A stretch of DNA of 64,000 nt from Candidatus Gastranaerophilales bacterium (GTDB lineage: Bacteria; Cyanobacteriota; Vampirovibrionia; Gastranaerophilales; Gastranaerophilaceae), in NCBI GenBank assembly GCA_944322675.1, contig CALUPO010000008.1, forward strand, positions 19,033 through 83,032, given 5' to 3'. Numbering within the stretch: the stretch's first letter is position 1; each line of letters opens with the position of its first letter. A program made the position numbers and the translations under genes. The notes below the pieces were generated by a model, which did no database searches, had not been told where the DNA came from, and was given only the letters and a program-made list of their open reading frames with translations. Shown piece after piece: positions 46,734 through 58,108 of this stretch.

Positions 46734-48038
46734 TTAAAACAATTCAGGTGTGTCGATTTTTTGCATTTCTTTATATTCTTGAACATTTACCGTATCAGGT
46801 GCTTGTGCTTTTTTCTCAAGCCCTTTTTCAAGAAGTTTTGGTTGCATTTGTGCCAATTTTTTATCCGCATAGACTAAATCAGTACCAATTGAAGTTTTAA
46901 TAAGTTCAATAGTTTTTTCGGTTGGTGCACCATCTTTGCCAACAATTTCTTGAGCAGAATAACTTGTCCAATTTTGAGGCAATTTGTCAATTGTTGTATA
47001 TTCTCCATCATCAAGTAATCGTTTATCAATTTCATTTTCTAAAACTTTTGCAACATATTCTTTTTGTGATTCAAAATGACAAGGTTCAATAACTTTATCA
47101 CCTATAATTTCTTCTGGATCTTTATTTTCATATTTTTTAAACAACTCGGCTGCCATTTTTAAATGTTCTATTTCAAACATCATAAACTCTTCCCAAAGCT
47201 GTTTAATTCGTTCATTAGTTTCGTCTTTGTAGCAATTATAATAAGTTGAGACTTCGGTAAATTCATGAAGAAGTAATTTTTCAAATATGGTTTCGGATGG
47301 GTCAATTAATGACTCATACATTGTTACGTGTTCTTCTTCAACATCACATATTTCAGCATAAGTGCGACTTAAGTCATCATTTCCATACATAAAACCGTGT
47401 TCTGCATAGAAATTGTGTGTTTGTTGTTCACCTGATACAAGTGTTAGTATGTTTACTTTTGTTTGTGGTGAGGTTGTGTTTTTATCATAATGTTTTCTTA
47501 AACGGATTCTGTTATCATTATGATGATTTTGTGTAGGACGACTTATTACTACATCGGTTTTGTGTTGAAGAATATCGTTTGGATTAACACCATCATTCAT
47601 ATAAGCCCATTGACTATAGCGGTATAAATGGTCAAAATCTTCAAGCAATCCAAAATCAAATGTTTCTTTCACGTATTCATCAGGTTCATTTTGAGCTAAA
47701 TATGCTGTTAAATCAACTGCAACCTGCTCATAACCTAATGTTGTTTCCAAAACTGTTTGATTGGCAGGTGTTAGCCAATTGACTGTGGTTTGTTGCATAT
47801 CTTCAATTCTGCGTGTATGTGATATTATTTTTTTTATATCATTATCAAGGTCAAACAATCTTACAAATGCATGCTTAAAATTCCATGCTTCAACTTCAAT
47901 ACCATTCATTAAAATTTGTCTTGTTCTTGTATAACAATCTGTATCAAGTTTGTTTAATGGTCGTTTTACTATATCATGCCAGCTTCTTAATTGTTTTTCT
48001 AATGGTATTCCCTTTTCCATAAGTGGATTAAATGTCAT
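46734..48038 (-). CDS. Ferritin-like diiron protein, uncharacterised
   Basis: 434 residues from the ATG at 48038, chosen over an upstream in-frame ATG (48113) because AGGAG lies 7 bp before it. The family is unrecognised. The region around residues 220-310 has the acidic and His pattern of ferritin-like four-helix bundles: CDVEEEHVTMYES, LLLHEFTEVSTYYN and FMMFEIEHLKMAAELF, i.e. several ExxH pairs with the spacing of diiron sites. N- and C-terminal parts are helical and soluble. A role in iron or oxygen/peroxide handling is inferred from the motifs and would suit an anaerobe, but no neighbour confirms it. Confidence 0.65.
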   Translation of the reverse strand: MTFNPLMEKGIPLEKQLRSWHDIVKRPLNKLDTDCYTRTRQILMNGIEVEAWNFKHAFVRLFDLDNDIKKIISHTRRIEDMQQTTVNWLTPANQTVLETTLGYEQVAVDLTAYLAQNEPDEYVKETFDFGLLEDFDHLYRYSQWAYMNDGVNPNDILQHKTDVVISRPTQNHHNDNRIRLRKHYDKNTTSPQTKVNILTLVSGEQQTHNFYAEHGFMYGNDDLSRTYAEICDVEEEHVTMYESLIDPSETIFEKLLLHEFTEVSTYYNCYKDETNERIKQLWEEFMMFEIEHLKMAAELFKKYENKDPEEIIGDKVIEPCHFESQKEYVAKVLENEIDKRLLDDGEYTTIDKLPQNWTSYSAQEIVGKDGAPTEKTIELIKTSIGTDLVYADKKLAQMQPKLLEKGLEKKAQAPDTVNVQEYKEMQKIDTPELF

Positions 48039-48176
48039 CTTTTTTCTCCTGTTTATTTTATATATATTAAACAATAACATTACTATTAAAAGATAATTTA
48101 TATTATTAATCATTCCCTTCAGGCATAGTCTTTAAAAAGTATATTGCCTGTGAGGATAATTTTATAAATAAAAATA

Positions 48177-50588
48177 TTAGTTATTAGTTATAGTGTATAA
48201 TTTAAATTTTTTGCATTCACTATTATATCGATAAGTTTTAGAATAAAATCCATTAGTTTCAATTTTTATAGCATTATCATAATCAGTTCTTAAAAAATGA
48301 ATTTTATGTTTATTTAACAAGGATAAAGTAGAATAATGAGGATGATAATATTTGTTTTGCCCTGTGGATAAAATAACAATTTTGGGTGTCAAATTATTTA
48401 ACATTTGCTCATTCAAAGTATCTTTTGCACCATGATGACCTAGTTTTAAGAAATTTATATTTTTTGGAAAAAATCCTCTTAAAACGTTATAAGTATTTAT
48501 TGAAGTGTCACCCATAAACAAAGCTTTAAAATTTTTATATTCTAATAGTGTTATAATTGAAGAGTCATTTTCGTCTTTGGCATCTTTATTGTAAAAAGTA
48601 GTAAGACTTACATTTGAATCAATATCTATTTTATGATTGTTTTTCGCATATTCAAAATTTATATTGTTTTCTTTTATATATTTTTGTATATTATAAAAAA
48701 GCTGGCTTTTATGAAAAGTATTTAAAAGAATTGTTTTCCTTACGTTAACATTTTTGTAAATGTCTATTAAGCCTCCTGCATGGTCATTATCATAGTGAGT
48801 TAAAATAATAAGTTCTAAATTTTTGATATAATTATCTTTTAAATACTTAATTAATACCATTTTAGCTTTTGAAGGAGAGTCTTTATAACCTTGTTTTGAT
48901 GTGTCTATTAAAATATATTTTTTATTAGGAGTTTTAATAAGAATCATATCAGAATTTTGAACTGCAAAAGTAATTATATCTAATGTTTTAGGTTTAATGT
49001 CAATAAAAGTAAAAGATAATATAAGCATCAAAACACATATAACTATTTGTTTAATTTTAGTTTTTAAGTTTAAAACAAGAGATATAATTATTAAATAGTA
49101 TAAAATAATTTGAAAAATATGAGGTTTAAATGTTGTTGTAAGAGAATGCGGTAAATATAGAAATATGTTGGAAATATTTATTATTAAAGTTAAAAGTGGA
49201 TTTAACAAAGTGTCGGTTAATTTTAATAAGATATCACCAAAATAAGGAATTAAAGCCAAAAATGCACTTAAGAAACCAATAAAAGTTACAATCATTATAA
49301 AGGGTAACACAAGGATATTTGCCAAAATGGAGTATAGTGTAAAAGAATTAAAATAAAACATTTGAAGTGGTAAAACCCACAATTGTGATATAATTGGTGC
49401 GATTATGTCACCTTTAATTACAATTGGTATTTTTTCATTAAAAGGAAAGTATTTCAAAAAGGTGTTTGTTGATATTATTAATCCAAATGTTACCAGAAAT
49501 GACAATTGAAAGCTAATATCTTTTATTAATAGTGGTTTTCTTAAAAGCATTAAAAATGCTGCAAGAGAAATCAAGTTGATGGATTTTGCTTCACGATTAA
49601 TAAATTTACCAAGTAAAACAAATTCTATCATTATACCTGCACGAACAATTGAAACGGGAAAACCTGTCATACACATATATAGAAATATAATAAACATGTT
49701 TAAAATAATGTTTAATTTATACGGCATTTTAAAAATCTGAAATATATAAAAGCAAACAGCAAAAATAAGCCCCACATTCAAGCCGCTTGCAGCAAGCAAA
49801 TGAGTTAAACCTGAGTGAAGAAAAGAATCTTCAAGTTTTTGTGTAGGATTAACTGCATCATCTCCAAAAACAACACCGCCTAATAGTTCAATTTTATGTT
49901 TGCCTATATATTTAGAATGTTTATAAATGATATTGTCACGTATATCATTTATAAACTGTAAAAATTTCCATTTATAATTAGTTAATGTTTTAATTTTTTC
50001 ATAACTGCCTGCTTTTGTATAAAAAATAGTATAAACATTTTTTGTTTTAAGATAATCACGATAAGAAAATTGTGAAGGATTAATTGATTCAAAAGGAACA
50101 CTTAAATTACCTTTTAGTATTAATTTATCACCTATTTTTAATTTTTTATAAATTTCAATGTTTTCATTTAAGTTAACAAATGTTTTGTTAGTCTTTATAA
50201 GTTTGATATCATTTTCTTGATCTTGAAGTTTAAACTCCAAAACATCAAAATAAAACCTTGTTTTATTTTCATTTTGCGTTTCAGGGATACTTGAAATTAT
50301 TCCTGATAAAGTTACATTACTATTAGGTGCATGCAAAAATAAAGTATCATAATCTTTTATTTGAAATTTACAATTTAAAATACTTAATAAAAAAATGATA
50401 TAAAGTGAAATTATTAATTTTTGCTTGTTTTTAAATATAAATAGAGAAATTATAAATAAAATTAATAATAAAGCAGCAACAAATAATGTTATATTGTATA
50501 AATAAGCAATAACACCTAAAATATAAACTGATAATATATAAGCAAATATTGATATTTTATCTTTGCCTTTTAAAATTTTAACTTCCAC
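48177..50588 (-). CDS. comEC: DNA internalisation competence protein ComEC/Rec2
   Basis: 803-residue inner-membrane channel for uptake of single-stranded DNA. An N-terminal membrane and soluble OB-like region (DUF4131, residues 10-190) is followed by the Competence domain with KIELLGGVVFGDDA, HSGLTHLLAASGLNVGLIFA and about nine helices. The C-terminal metallo-beta-lactamase domain has LTHYDNDHAGGLID and LKLGHHGAKD. The start codon is GTG. With PilT in the window this suggests natural competence. Confidence 0.93.
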   Translation of the reverse strand: MEVKILKGKDKISIFAYILSVYILGVIAYLYNITLFVAALLLILFIISLFIFKNKQKLIISLYIIFLLSILNCKFQIKDYDTLFLHAPNSNVTLSGIISSIPETQNENKTRFYFDVLEFKLQDQENDIKLIKTNKTFVNLNENIEIYKKLKIGDKLILKGNLSVPFESINPSQFSYRDYLKTKNVYTIFYTKAGSYEKIKTLTNYKWKFLQFINDIRDNIIYKHSKYIGKHKIELLGGVVFGDDAVNPTQKLEDSFLHSGLTHLLAASGLNVGLIFAVCFYIFQIFKMPYKLNIILNMFIIFLYMCMTGFPVSIVRAGIMIEFVLLGKFINREAKSINLISLAAFLMLLRKPLLIKDISFQLSFLVTFGLIISTNTFLKYFPFNEKIPIVIKGDIIAPIISQLWVLPLQMFYFNSFTLYSILANILVLPFIMIVTFIGFLSAFLALIPYFGDILLKLTDTLLNPLLTLIINISNIFLYLPHSLTTTFKPHIFQIILYYLIIISLVLNLKTKIKQIVICVLMLILSFTFIDIKPKTLDIITFAVQNSDMILIKTPNKKYILIDTSKQGYKDSPSKAKMVLIKYLKDNYIKNLELIILTHYDNDHAGGLIDIYKNVNVRKTILLNTFHKSQLFYNIQKYIKENNINFEYAKNNHKIDIDSNVSLTTFYNKDAKDENDSSIITLLEYKNFKALFMGDTSINTYNVLRGFFPKNINFLKLGHHGAKDTLNEQMLNNLTPKIVILSTGQNKYYHPHYSTLSLLNKHKIHFLRTDYDNAIKIETNGFYSKTYRYNSECKKFKLYTITNN

Positions 50589-50678
50589 AAAAACTCTTTT
50601 ATTAAATTTTTTTTTATTATTTTTTTTAATTATGATAAAATAAAATTAATCAAAAATAAAGGAAGGTGATATAGAATT

Positions 50679-52835
50679 ATGACAAATTTATTAGACAAAA
50701 TTATGAAGCCAAAGGCTATTGCAGTAATTGGAGCATCAACAAAACCCAAAACTATAGGTTCTGAGATAATGCAGCGTTTACGTGATTATAAGTTTAATGG
50801 AAAAATATATCCCGTAAACCCTAAAGGAGGCATTATTGAAGGATTTGAAGCTTACACATCAGTTGGTGAAATTCCTGGTGATGTTGATTTAGCTGTAATT
50901 ATAATTCCTCAAAAATTTGTACTTTCATCAATAGATGAATGCCATAAAAAAGGTATAAAAGGTATATGTATAATTTCAGCAGGATTTAAAGAATCAGGAG
51001 CAGAAGGGACCCAAGCTGAACGTGATTTAGTTGCAAAAATAAAAGAATATGGCATGCGATGTGTTGGTCCTAATTGTCTGGGTGTATTAAACACACATCC
51101 TGATATAAAAATGGATGCAACATTTGCAGAATCACTTCCTCAACGCGGAAATATTGGTTTTGTATCACAATCCGGTGCTTTAGGAGGTGGCATATTAAAT
51201 ATATTAAAGGACTTAAACGTTGGTTTTGCACAATTTATATCAATTGGTAATCAAGCAGATGTTAATGCTGAAACAGCTTTGGAATATTGGGAAAATGATG
51301 ACGATGTTCAACAAATATTGTTGTATATGGAATCTATACAAAATCCTGAGAACTTTCGTAAGCTTGCAAGTAGAATTTCAAAGAAAAAGCCTATTGTTGC
51401 TTTAAAAGCAGGACGTTCAGCAGCCGGAGCAAGTGCAGCTTCATCTCATACAGGTTCGCTTGCCGGTGCAGACAAAGCAGCAAATGCACTTCTTAAACAA
51501 TCCGGTGTAATTCGTGAATATTCATTAAAAAATCTATTTTCAACAGCAAAAGTATTTTCAAATAGCCCTATACCAAAAGGCAACCGTGTTGCAATAATTA
51601 CAAATTCAGGTGGTCCAGGTATTATGGCTACTGATGCAATTTGTGAATATGGACTTGAAATAGCTAAAATATTAGATAGTACAAAAGAAAAATTAAGAAG
51701 TTTTTTACCTGCAGCTGCTTCAGTTAAAAATCCTATTGATATGATTGCATCTGCTCCTATTGAACATTATAAACAAACAGTTGAAACTGTTATAGCTGAT
51801 GAAAATGTTGATATGATTATGGTTATATATCTTCCATTTTTAGGTTTGAAAGATATTGATGTTGCAAAAGCACTTATGGAAATAAAAGCAAAATATCCTC
51901 AAAAACCTGTTTTAGGAGTGTTTATGACCACAAGTAGTTTCTTCTCTCAACTTGCTGATATGGATGTTAATATGCCGTTTTATATGTATGCTGAAGAAGC
52001 AGCAGAAGCTCTTCAAAGGCTTGACCAGCAAAGAAAGTGGATGGAAAAAGGTCAAACTGTTCCAAAAATTTATGATGTCAATAAACAAAAAACAGAAACT
52101 ATTATTAAAAATGCATTAAAAGAAGGTCGTGACCAGTTAACAACATTGGAATCGATTGATGTATTGGATGCTTATGGTATTCGTGCTTGTCGTTATGATT
52201 TTGCTAAAAATATCGATGAAGCAGCAAATGCTGCTAATAAAATAGGATATCCTGTTGTTATGAAGATGACATCAAAAACAACTTCACACAAAACTGATGT
52301 TGGCGGTGTTATTGTTAACATCCAAAGTGAAGAACAGTTACGTGAAGAATATAATGCTTTAATGAAACGATTAGAAGCTAAAAATTTACTTGAAGGTTTA
52401 GAAGGTGTTATTGTTCAAGAAATGGTTAAAGGTAATCGAGAAATGGTTTGTGGTATTGCAACAGACCCTCAATATGGACCTATGATGATGTTTGGATTGG
52501 GCGGTGTATTTATTGAAGTTATGAAAGATGTAACTTTCCGTCTTGCTCCATTAACAATTGAAGATGCTAAAGATATGATCCGTGAGGTTAAGTCTTATGA
52601 ATTGTTACTTGGTGCTCGTGGAACAAAACCTGCTCAGATTGACCAGATTGAAGAAACACTTCTTCGCCTTTCTCAACTTGTTAATGATTTCAAGTTTATT
52701 GACGAACTTGATATTAACCCAATGTTAATTTCTGAAAAAACAGGCGAAGGTATTGCTGTTGATGGACGTATTAAGGTTCGTTTAAAAGAAGCATGTGAAA
52801 CTTTAAAAGTTGAAATGGCAAGCACTGCTGTTTAA
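50679..52835 (+). CDS. ADP-forming acetate-CoA ligase, fused alpha and beta subunits
   Basis: Converts acetyl-CoA, ADP and phosphate to acetate, CoA and ATP, an energy-yielding last step of fermentation. 718 residues. N-terminal CoA-binding domain (AIAVIGASTKPKTIG, GPNCLGVLNTH), succinyl-CoA synthetase-like domains with SHTGSLAGADKAANAL (phospho-His region near residue 250), and a C-terminal ATP-grasp domain (GYPVVMKMTSKTTSHKTDVG, FGLGGVFIEVMKD). There is no GNAT domain, so it is not a Pat-type protein acetyltransferase. GGAAGGTGAT precedes the ATG. Confidence 0.9.
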   Translation: MTNLLDKIMKPKAIAVIGASTKPKTIGSEIMQRLRDYKFNGKIYPVNPKGGIIEGFEAYTSVGEIPGDVDLAVIIIPQKFVLSSIDECHKKGIKGICIISAGFKESGAEGTQAERDLVAKIKEYGMRCVGPNCLGVLNTHPDIKMDATFAESLPQRGNIGFVSQSGALGGGILNILKDLNVGFAQFISIGNQADVNAETALEYWENDDDVQQILLYMESIQNPENFRKLASRISKKKPIVALKAGRSAAGASAASSHTGSLAGADKAANALLKQSGVIREYSLKNLFSTAKVFSNSPIPKGNRVAIITNSGGPGIMATDAICEYGLEIAKILDSTKEKLRSFLPAAASVKNPIDMIASAPIEHYKQTVETVIADENVDMIMVIYLPFLGLKDIDVAKALMEIKAKYPQKPVLGVFMTTSSFFSQLADMDVNMPFYMYAEEAAEALQRLDQQRKWMEKGQTVPKIYDVNKQKTETIIKNALKEGRDQLTTLESIDVLDAYGIRACRYDFAKNIDEAANAANKIGYPVVMKMTSKTTSHKTDVGGVIVNIQSEEQLREEYNALMKRLEAKNLLEGLEGVIVQEMVKGNREMVCGIATDPQYGPMMMFGLGGVFIEVMKDVTFRLAPLTIEDAKDMIREVKSYELLLGARGTKPAQIDQIEETLLRLSQLVNDFKFIDELDINPMLISEKTGEGIAVDGRIKVRLKEACETLKVEMASTAV

Positions 52836-52854
52836 GAATTATATTGTCATAAAT

Positions 52855-52890
52855 AAAAATCGGATGAATTTTTTCATCCGATTTTTTATT
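52855..52890 (+). terminator. Terminator after acetate-CoA ligase
   Basis: A 14-bp stem (AAAAATCGGATGAA / TTCATCCGATTTTT) with a 4-nt loop and a following T-run. Confidence 0.9.
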
Positions 52891-52916
52891 TTTTATTCGT
52901 ATGATTGATAAATTTT

Positions 52917-53750
52917 TTAAATTTTGGCTTTAGTTTTAATATCATTCATAGCTTCATCAATAAGTTTTTTATAGCGAGCTTCAAGCATGTTTAATCTTTG
53001 TGCATCCTCGTCAAATATCATTTTGTAAAATTCTCGTTTATTTTTTAACCACATTAATTCAAAACCAACAGCTTTTAAAATACCTTTATCAGCATTTTTA
53101 TCTTCAAGTGCTTTTTTGGCATCAAAAATAATTTTTCTTGTTTCAAATCGACTTAGTGAATTTTGCGGTAATTTTTTAAAAAATGGCAAAGAATGTGCTG
53201 AAACTCCGCCACCTATTACAAAATCTTTGTTTAATTTTTGCATTTTTGTTGCTAAAACATTTGCTAACTCAAAAATTTCATTTGAATTTATATCTTCACG
53301 TGTTAGCCCCATAGAACCGGTCATATCAACACGACCTAAAACAATACCATTAATATCTTTAAAATATTCCGATTGTATCATATCATCAATATTGTTAAAT
53401 CCTGTAATAGTTTCTGTATTTATCAAAAATTTTATTTCTTTTCGTTCTTCATCAGGAAAAACAAATTTTGTAGCCATAACATATTTTTTCATGGCATAAG
53501 CTGTTTCAATCATAGGTGCAATGATTGTATTGACACCAATAGTTCTTGCATCATACATATCTTTAATTGCTTCACAACCGCCAACTTTTATTGCTAAATC
53601 AAGTCCAGCACGTGTTACAACTTCTTTTAAACGTAAAGCTTCTTCTAAACGTGTACCCTCAGCTTCAAATTCAGCTTTTACACCAACTACATGATGATTA
53701 GTTTTTAAATCAATTAATGTTTCAACCATTTGTTTTTCTAATAAATTCAT
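52917..53750 (-). CDS. HpcH/HpaI aldolase/citrate lyase-family protein
   Basis: 277 residues from the ATG at 53750. An earlier in-frame ATG (53789) overlaps gmk and has no ribosome site, while AAAGGA lies 8 bp before 53750. The TIM-barrel pattern is visible: VGVKAEFEAEGTRLEE, LAIKVGGCEAIKDM, IAPMIETAYAMKKYV (the family's metal Glu), LINTETITGFNNID, and IVLGRVDMTGSMGL. This is the pyruvate/oxaloacetate-type aldolase or citrate-lyase beta fold. The substrate is not indicated by neighbours; it follows gmk on the same strand. Confidence 0.75.
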   Translation of the reverse strand: MNLLEKQMVETLIDLKTNHHVVGVKAEFEAEGTRLEEALRLKEVVTRAGLDLAIKVGGCEAIKDMYDARTIGVNTIIAPMIETAYAMKKYVMATKFVFPDEERKEIKFLINTETITGFNNIDDMIQSEYFKDINGIVLGRVDMTGSMGLTREDINSNEIFELANVLATKMQKLNKDFVIGGGVSAHSLPFFKKLPQNSLSRFETRKIIFDAKKALEDKNADKGILKAVGFELMWLKNKREFYKMIFDEDAQRLNMLEARYKKLIDEAMNDIKTKAKI

Positions 53751-53778
53751 TTTTGTTATTCCTTTTTTATTTACTAAT

Positions 53779-54351
53779 TTATTCTTCAATATTTTTATTA
53801 AAAATTGATGTAAGTTCGTTTAGAGCCTTATTTATATTATCGTTTATTATTACATAGTCAAAATTTTTTGAGTTTTCAATTTCACCTTTAACAAAGTCCA
53901 TTCTTCTTTTTATAGCATCTTCAGTTTCAGTATTACGACCTCTTAAACGTTTTTCAAGTTCATCTATTGAAGGTGGCATAATAAATATTAAACTTGCATT
54001 TTTTATTTTCTTTTTTACCTGGAATGCTCCTTGGGTATCAATTTCAAGTATGAGATTATAACCTTCTGATAATTTTTTATAAACATAAGCTTCTTTTGTT
54101 CCATAATAGTTATCGGAATACTTTGCCCATTCAAGAAACTCGTTATTTTTAATAGCAATTTTAAAATTCTCTTCATTTGTAAAAAAGTAATTAACTCCGT
54201 CAATTTCTCCTTCTCGCGGCTTACGGGTGGTAAATGATATAGATAAACGTACATTGTCACGATGTTGTTCAAGAAAAGAATTCAATAACGTACCTTTTCC
54301 AACACCTGAGGGCCCTGAAATTATAAATAATTTTGTTTTTAAACTTTCCAT
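53779..54351 (-). CDS. gmk: Guanylate kinase
   Basis: Phosphorylates GMP to GDP. 190 residues with P-loop SGPSGVGKGTLLNSF, the GMP-binding SFTTRKPREGEIDGVNYFF, FLEWAKYSDNYYGT and the Arg-rich LRGRNTETEDAIKRRM. Standard length. Upstream gene of a short minus-strand pair with the HpcH/HpaI-family gene. Confidence 0.96.
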   Translation of the reverse strand: MESLKTKLFIISGPSGVGKGTLLNSFLEQHRDNVRLSISFTTRKPREGEIDGVNYFFTNEENFKIAIKNNEFLEWAKYSDNYYGTKEAYVYKKLSEGYNLILEIDTQGAFQVKKKIKNASLIFIMPPSIDELEKRLRGRNTETEDAIKRRMDFVKGEIENSKNFDYVIINDNINKALNELTSIFNKNIEE

Positions 54352-54410
54352 AAATTGATTATACTAAAACTTTTTAAAAATACAATAAATATTTTTTATA
54401 TTATATAAAA

Positions 54411-54450
54411 AAAAGAGTTTATTTACAAATTACAAATAAACTCTTTTACT
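54411..54450. terminator. Stem-loop in the gmk-dnaK gap
   Basis: A 14-bp perfect stem (AAAAGAGTTTATTT / AAATAAACTCTTTT) with a 9-nt loop. It lies in the 374-bp region between the gmk start and the dnaK end. The rest of that gap (54451-54660) is A+T-rich with no ORF or RNA I can identify. Confidence 0.65.
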
Positions 54451-54663
54451 TAATATTTAAAGCAAAAATAACTTAGATTTTTTACTAATAATTAAATAGT
54501 TTTAGTTGATACGAATAAAGACTAAAAAGTGGTTTTTAACTGCTTTTTCTTTATACTTTAAAATTTGTTCGTTTTCTTGTTTAATGTTTAATCAATCTTA
54601 CGATTTGCATCTATAAAATTTTCTTCCAAAACTTTTTTACATTATCGTTTTTTTTATTGTTTT

Positions 54664-54703
54664 AAACAAAAAGCTAAAACTATTTAGTTTTAGCTTTTGT
54701 TTT
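54664..54703 (-). terminator. Terminator of dnaK
   Basis: On the minus strand, AAAAGCTAAAAC and GTTTTAGCTTTT form a 12-bp stem (54669-54680 with 54687-54698) followed by a T-rich run, 23 bp after the dnaK stop. Confidence 0.85.
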
Positions 54704-54725
54704 CAAACAGTTTATTACACTCTTT

Positions 54726-56615
<1,890 letters not shown>

Positions 56616-56699
56616 TTAATTTCTTTCTCTATTATTTTTATATCACTTTTTTTTATAAAAATTAAAAAAATAAACAAAAAATTAATATTTTCATAATTC

Positions 56700-56757
56700 C
56701 GTATTTTTACTTAAAGATTTTTACGAATTTAAAAAGTATTTTAAATAGTTTATACTG
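56700..56757 (+). promoter_or_regulatory. 58-bp direct repeat, copy 1, with promoter-like elements
   Basis: Identical to 62513-62570. It ends with TATACT (56751-56756), preceded at 17 bp by TTTAAA (56728-56733), so it may be a plus-strand promoter for the first immunity-like gene. It contains two TTTTTAC motifs. The two copies bracket the main toxin array. Confidence 0.6.
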
Positions 56758-56789
56758 AAAAAGTAAAATTTTTAAGGTAAAATAAATTT

Positions 56790-57389
56790 ATGAAAAAAAT
56801 ATTATTAGGATTCTTTAGATTTTTTATAATAATAGTTATTTTGTTTATTTTTGCCATTGGATGTTTTATTATAACAAGAAAAATACAGCTTCATTATTCT
56901 TATTCCAAAATATATGCATCCCAAGAGGACAAAGAACTTGCTGTGTTGATTGAAAATATGATAAAAAAAATCTATTATTTAAAAAATGAAGAAAAACAAA
57001 ATAACAAAGAATATTTGTTAAATGACATGAAATTGTCTATGGAATTAAATAATATTGAGTATGTATGCTATTCACCAAGTATGTATACATATAAAGCTAA
57101 AGAAAGTTTGGAAAATGTAGGCATATATTATAAATATGCAAATTTGTTGGATTTGAGAAAAAAATGTGAATATGGTAAAAAAAGTACAACTTTGATTTTA
57201 TTTGTAAAAAATAATGAGGAAATTATCCCAATTTTTACCTCTTTTCATTTTTATGATTTTAATACAAAAATTGATTTTCTTAATGTAGAGAACCAAACAG
57301 ATTGTGTAAAAGTTCCAAACAAAAAAGTAAAATTAAATATAGATGATTCATTAAAAGATAAAGCATCGCTTCAAATAGAATTTTTATAA
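56790..57389 (+). CDS. Putative immunity protein (membrane-anchored), copy 1
   Basis: 199 residues: one N-terminal membrane helix (residues 8-28), then a soluble, presumably periplasmic domain with no recognised family. It is followed after 57 bp by the truncated start of a DAFRHAF-type toxin gene. A second copy (59201-59800) precedes the full-length relative of that toxin, so pairing is conserved. The first 95 residues are identical in both copies while the C-terminal half differs at many positions, as expected if specificity lies there. TAAAAT ends 6 bp before the ATG; AAGG 12 bp upstream is a poor ribosome site. Immunity function is inferred from position. Confidence 0.65.
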   Translation: MKKILLGFFRFFIIIVILFIFAIGCFIITRKIQLHYSYSKIYASQEDKELAVLIENMIKKIYYLKNEEKQNNKEYLLNDMKLSMELNNIEYVCYSPSMYTYKAKESLENVGIYYKYANLLDLRKKCEYGKKSTTLILFVKNNEEIIPIFTSFHFYDFNTKIDFLNVENQTDCVKVPNKKVKLNIDDSLKDKASLQIEFL

Positions 57390-57446
57390 ATTTATTTTCC
57401 TTAATTTTTATTTTATTCATTAAGTAAAAAGAAAGGATAAATTATC

Positions 57447-57599
57447 ATGAATGACAAACTTAAAAACTCTATTCAAAAAATTAATAGAAGTATAGAGGAT
57501 TTATATTATCCAAATTATTTAATAAATAGAGCTGTTGATTATTCTAAAATTTATAATCTTAACAGTTATGCCAAGAAGAAGACTAGAAACCAAAAATAA
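57447..57599 (+). pseudogene. Truncated DAFRHAF-type toxin remnant
   Basis: A 50-residue ORF whose first 38 residues match the start of the gene at 59858 (NDKLKNSIQKINRSIEDLYY). It then diverges at about base 57561 into an unrelated tail and stops. AAAGGA precedes the ATG as in the intact copy. The conserved DAFRHAF domain and the C-terminal repeat module are gone. It is the scar of a replacement event that left its immunity gene upstream intact. Confidence 0.85.
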
Positions 57600-57646
57600 A
57601 ATATGGAAAAAAATTGTTATATATGAAAAATAATTTAAATTGTCAA

Positions 57647-58063
57647 TTATTGAAATATAAGAATAATAGGACGAATAATAAAAACATAAAGTAATATCGA
57701 GAAAAATTGAAATAAGGGGATAATTGAACATATTATTCCAAACCAAAATAAATTAAAATAAAATTTATTTTTTGAATTACTTTTTTTAGATTCTATATCA
57801 TTGTTTAATTTTTTGCGTATAAAAAATTCAATGACTAAAAAAAATAAAAGTAAAAGAAAAATAATTAAATATAACAAAAAACAAAAACCTTCATATAGAC
57901 CAGATAATAAATTTTCCCCATATTTTTGGACTATTTCATCATTTATTATAACAGCATCTGAATGATAAACTAAAATGTAATGGATATAAAATAAAAAAAT
58001 AAAATATCCAAATAAAGAAATTAAATTACAAGTAAAATATCTAATTAAATTAAAAATAAACAT
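57647..58063 (-). CDS. Putative membrane immunity protein, head-to-head with toxin 1
   Basis: 138 residues with three to four hydrophobic segments and a charged loop (RKKLNNDIESKKSNSKNK). The start faces the toxin at 58109, 45 bp away. There is no ribosome site; TATTATATATAA lies directly before the ATG and could drive a leaderless mRNA. Hydrophobic ORFs arise easily in A+T-rich DNA, so coding status is uncertain. Two other toxin genes in the array have minus-strand genes in the same position, which supports it. Confidence 0.5.
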   Translation of the reverse strand: MFIFNLIRYFTCNLISLFGYFIFLFYIHYILVYHSDAVIINDEIVQKYGENLLSGLYEGFCFLLYLIIFLLLLFFLVIEFFIRKKLNNDIESKKSNSKNKFYFNLFWFGIICSIIPLFQFFSILLYVFIIRPIILIFQ

Positions 58064-58108
58064 TTATATATAATAGCATAAGTTAGTAATTAAAAGAAAG
58101 GTAAAAAT

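Noticed and set aside
57519..57746. 75-codon minus-strand hydrophobic ORF near the toxin stub
   Set aside because: It overlaps the stub and the end of the better-supported minus-strand ORF at 57647-58063 and has no start signal.
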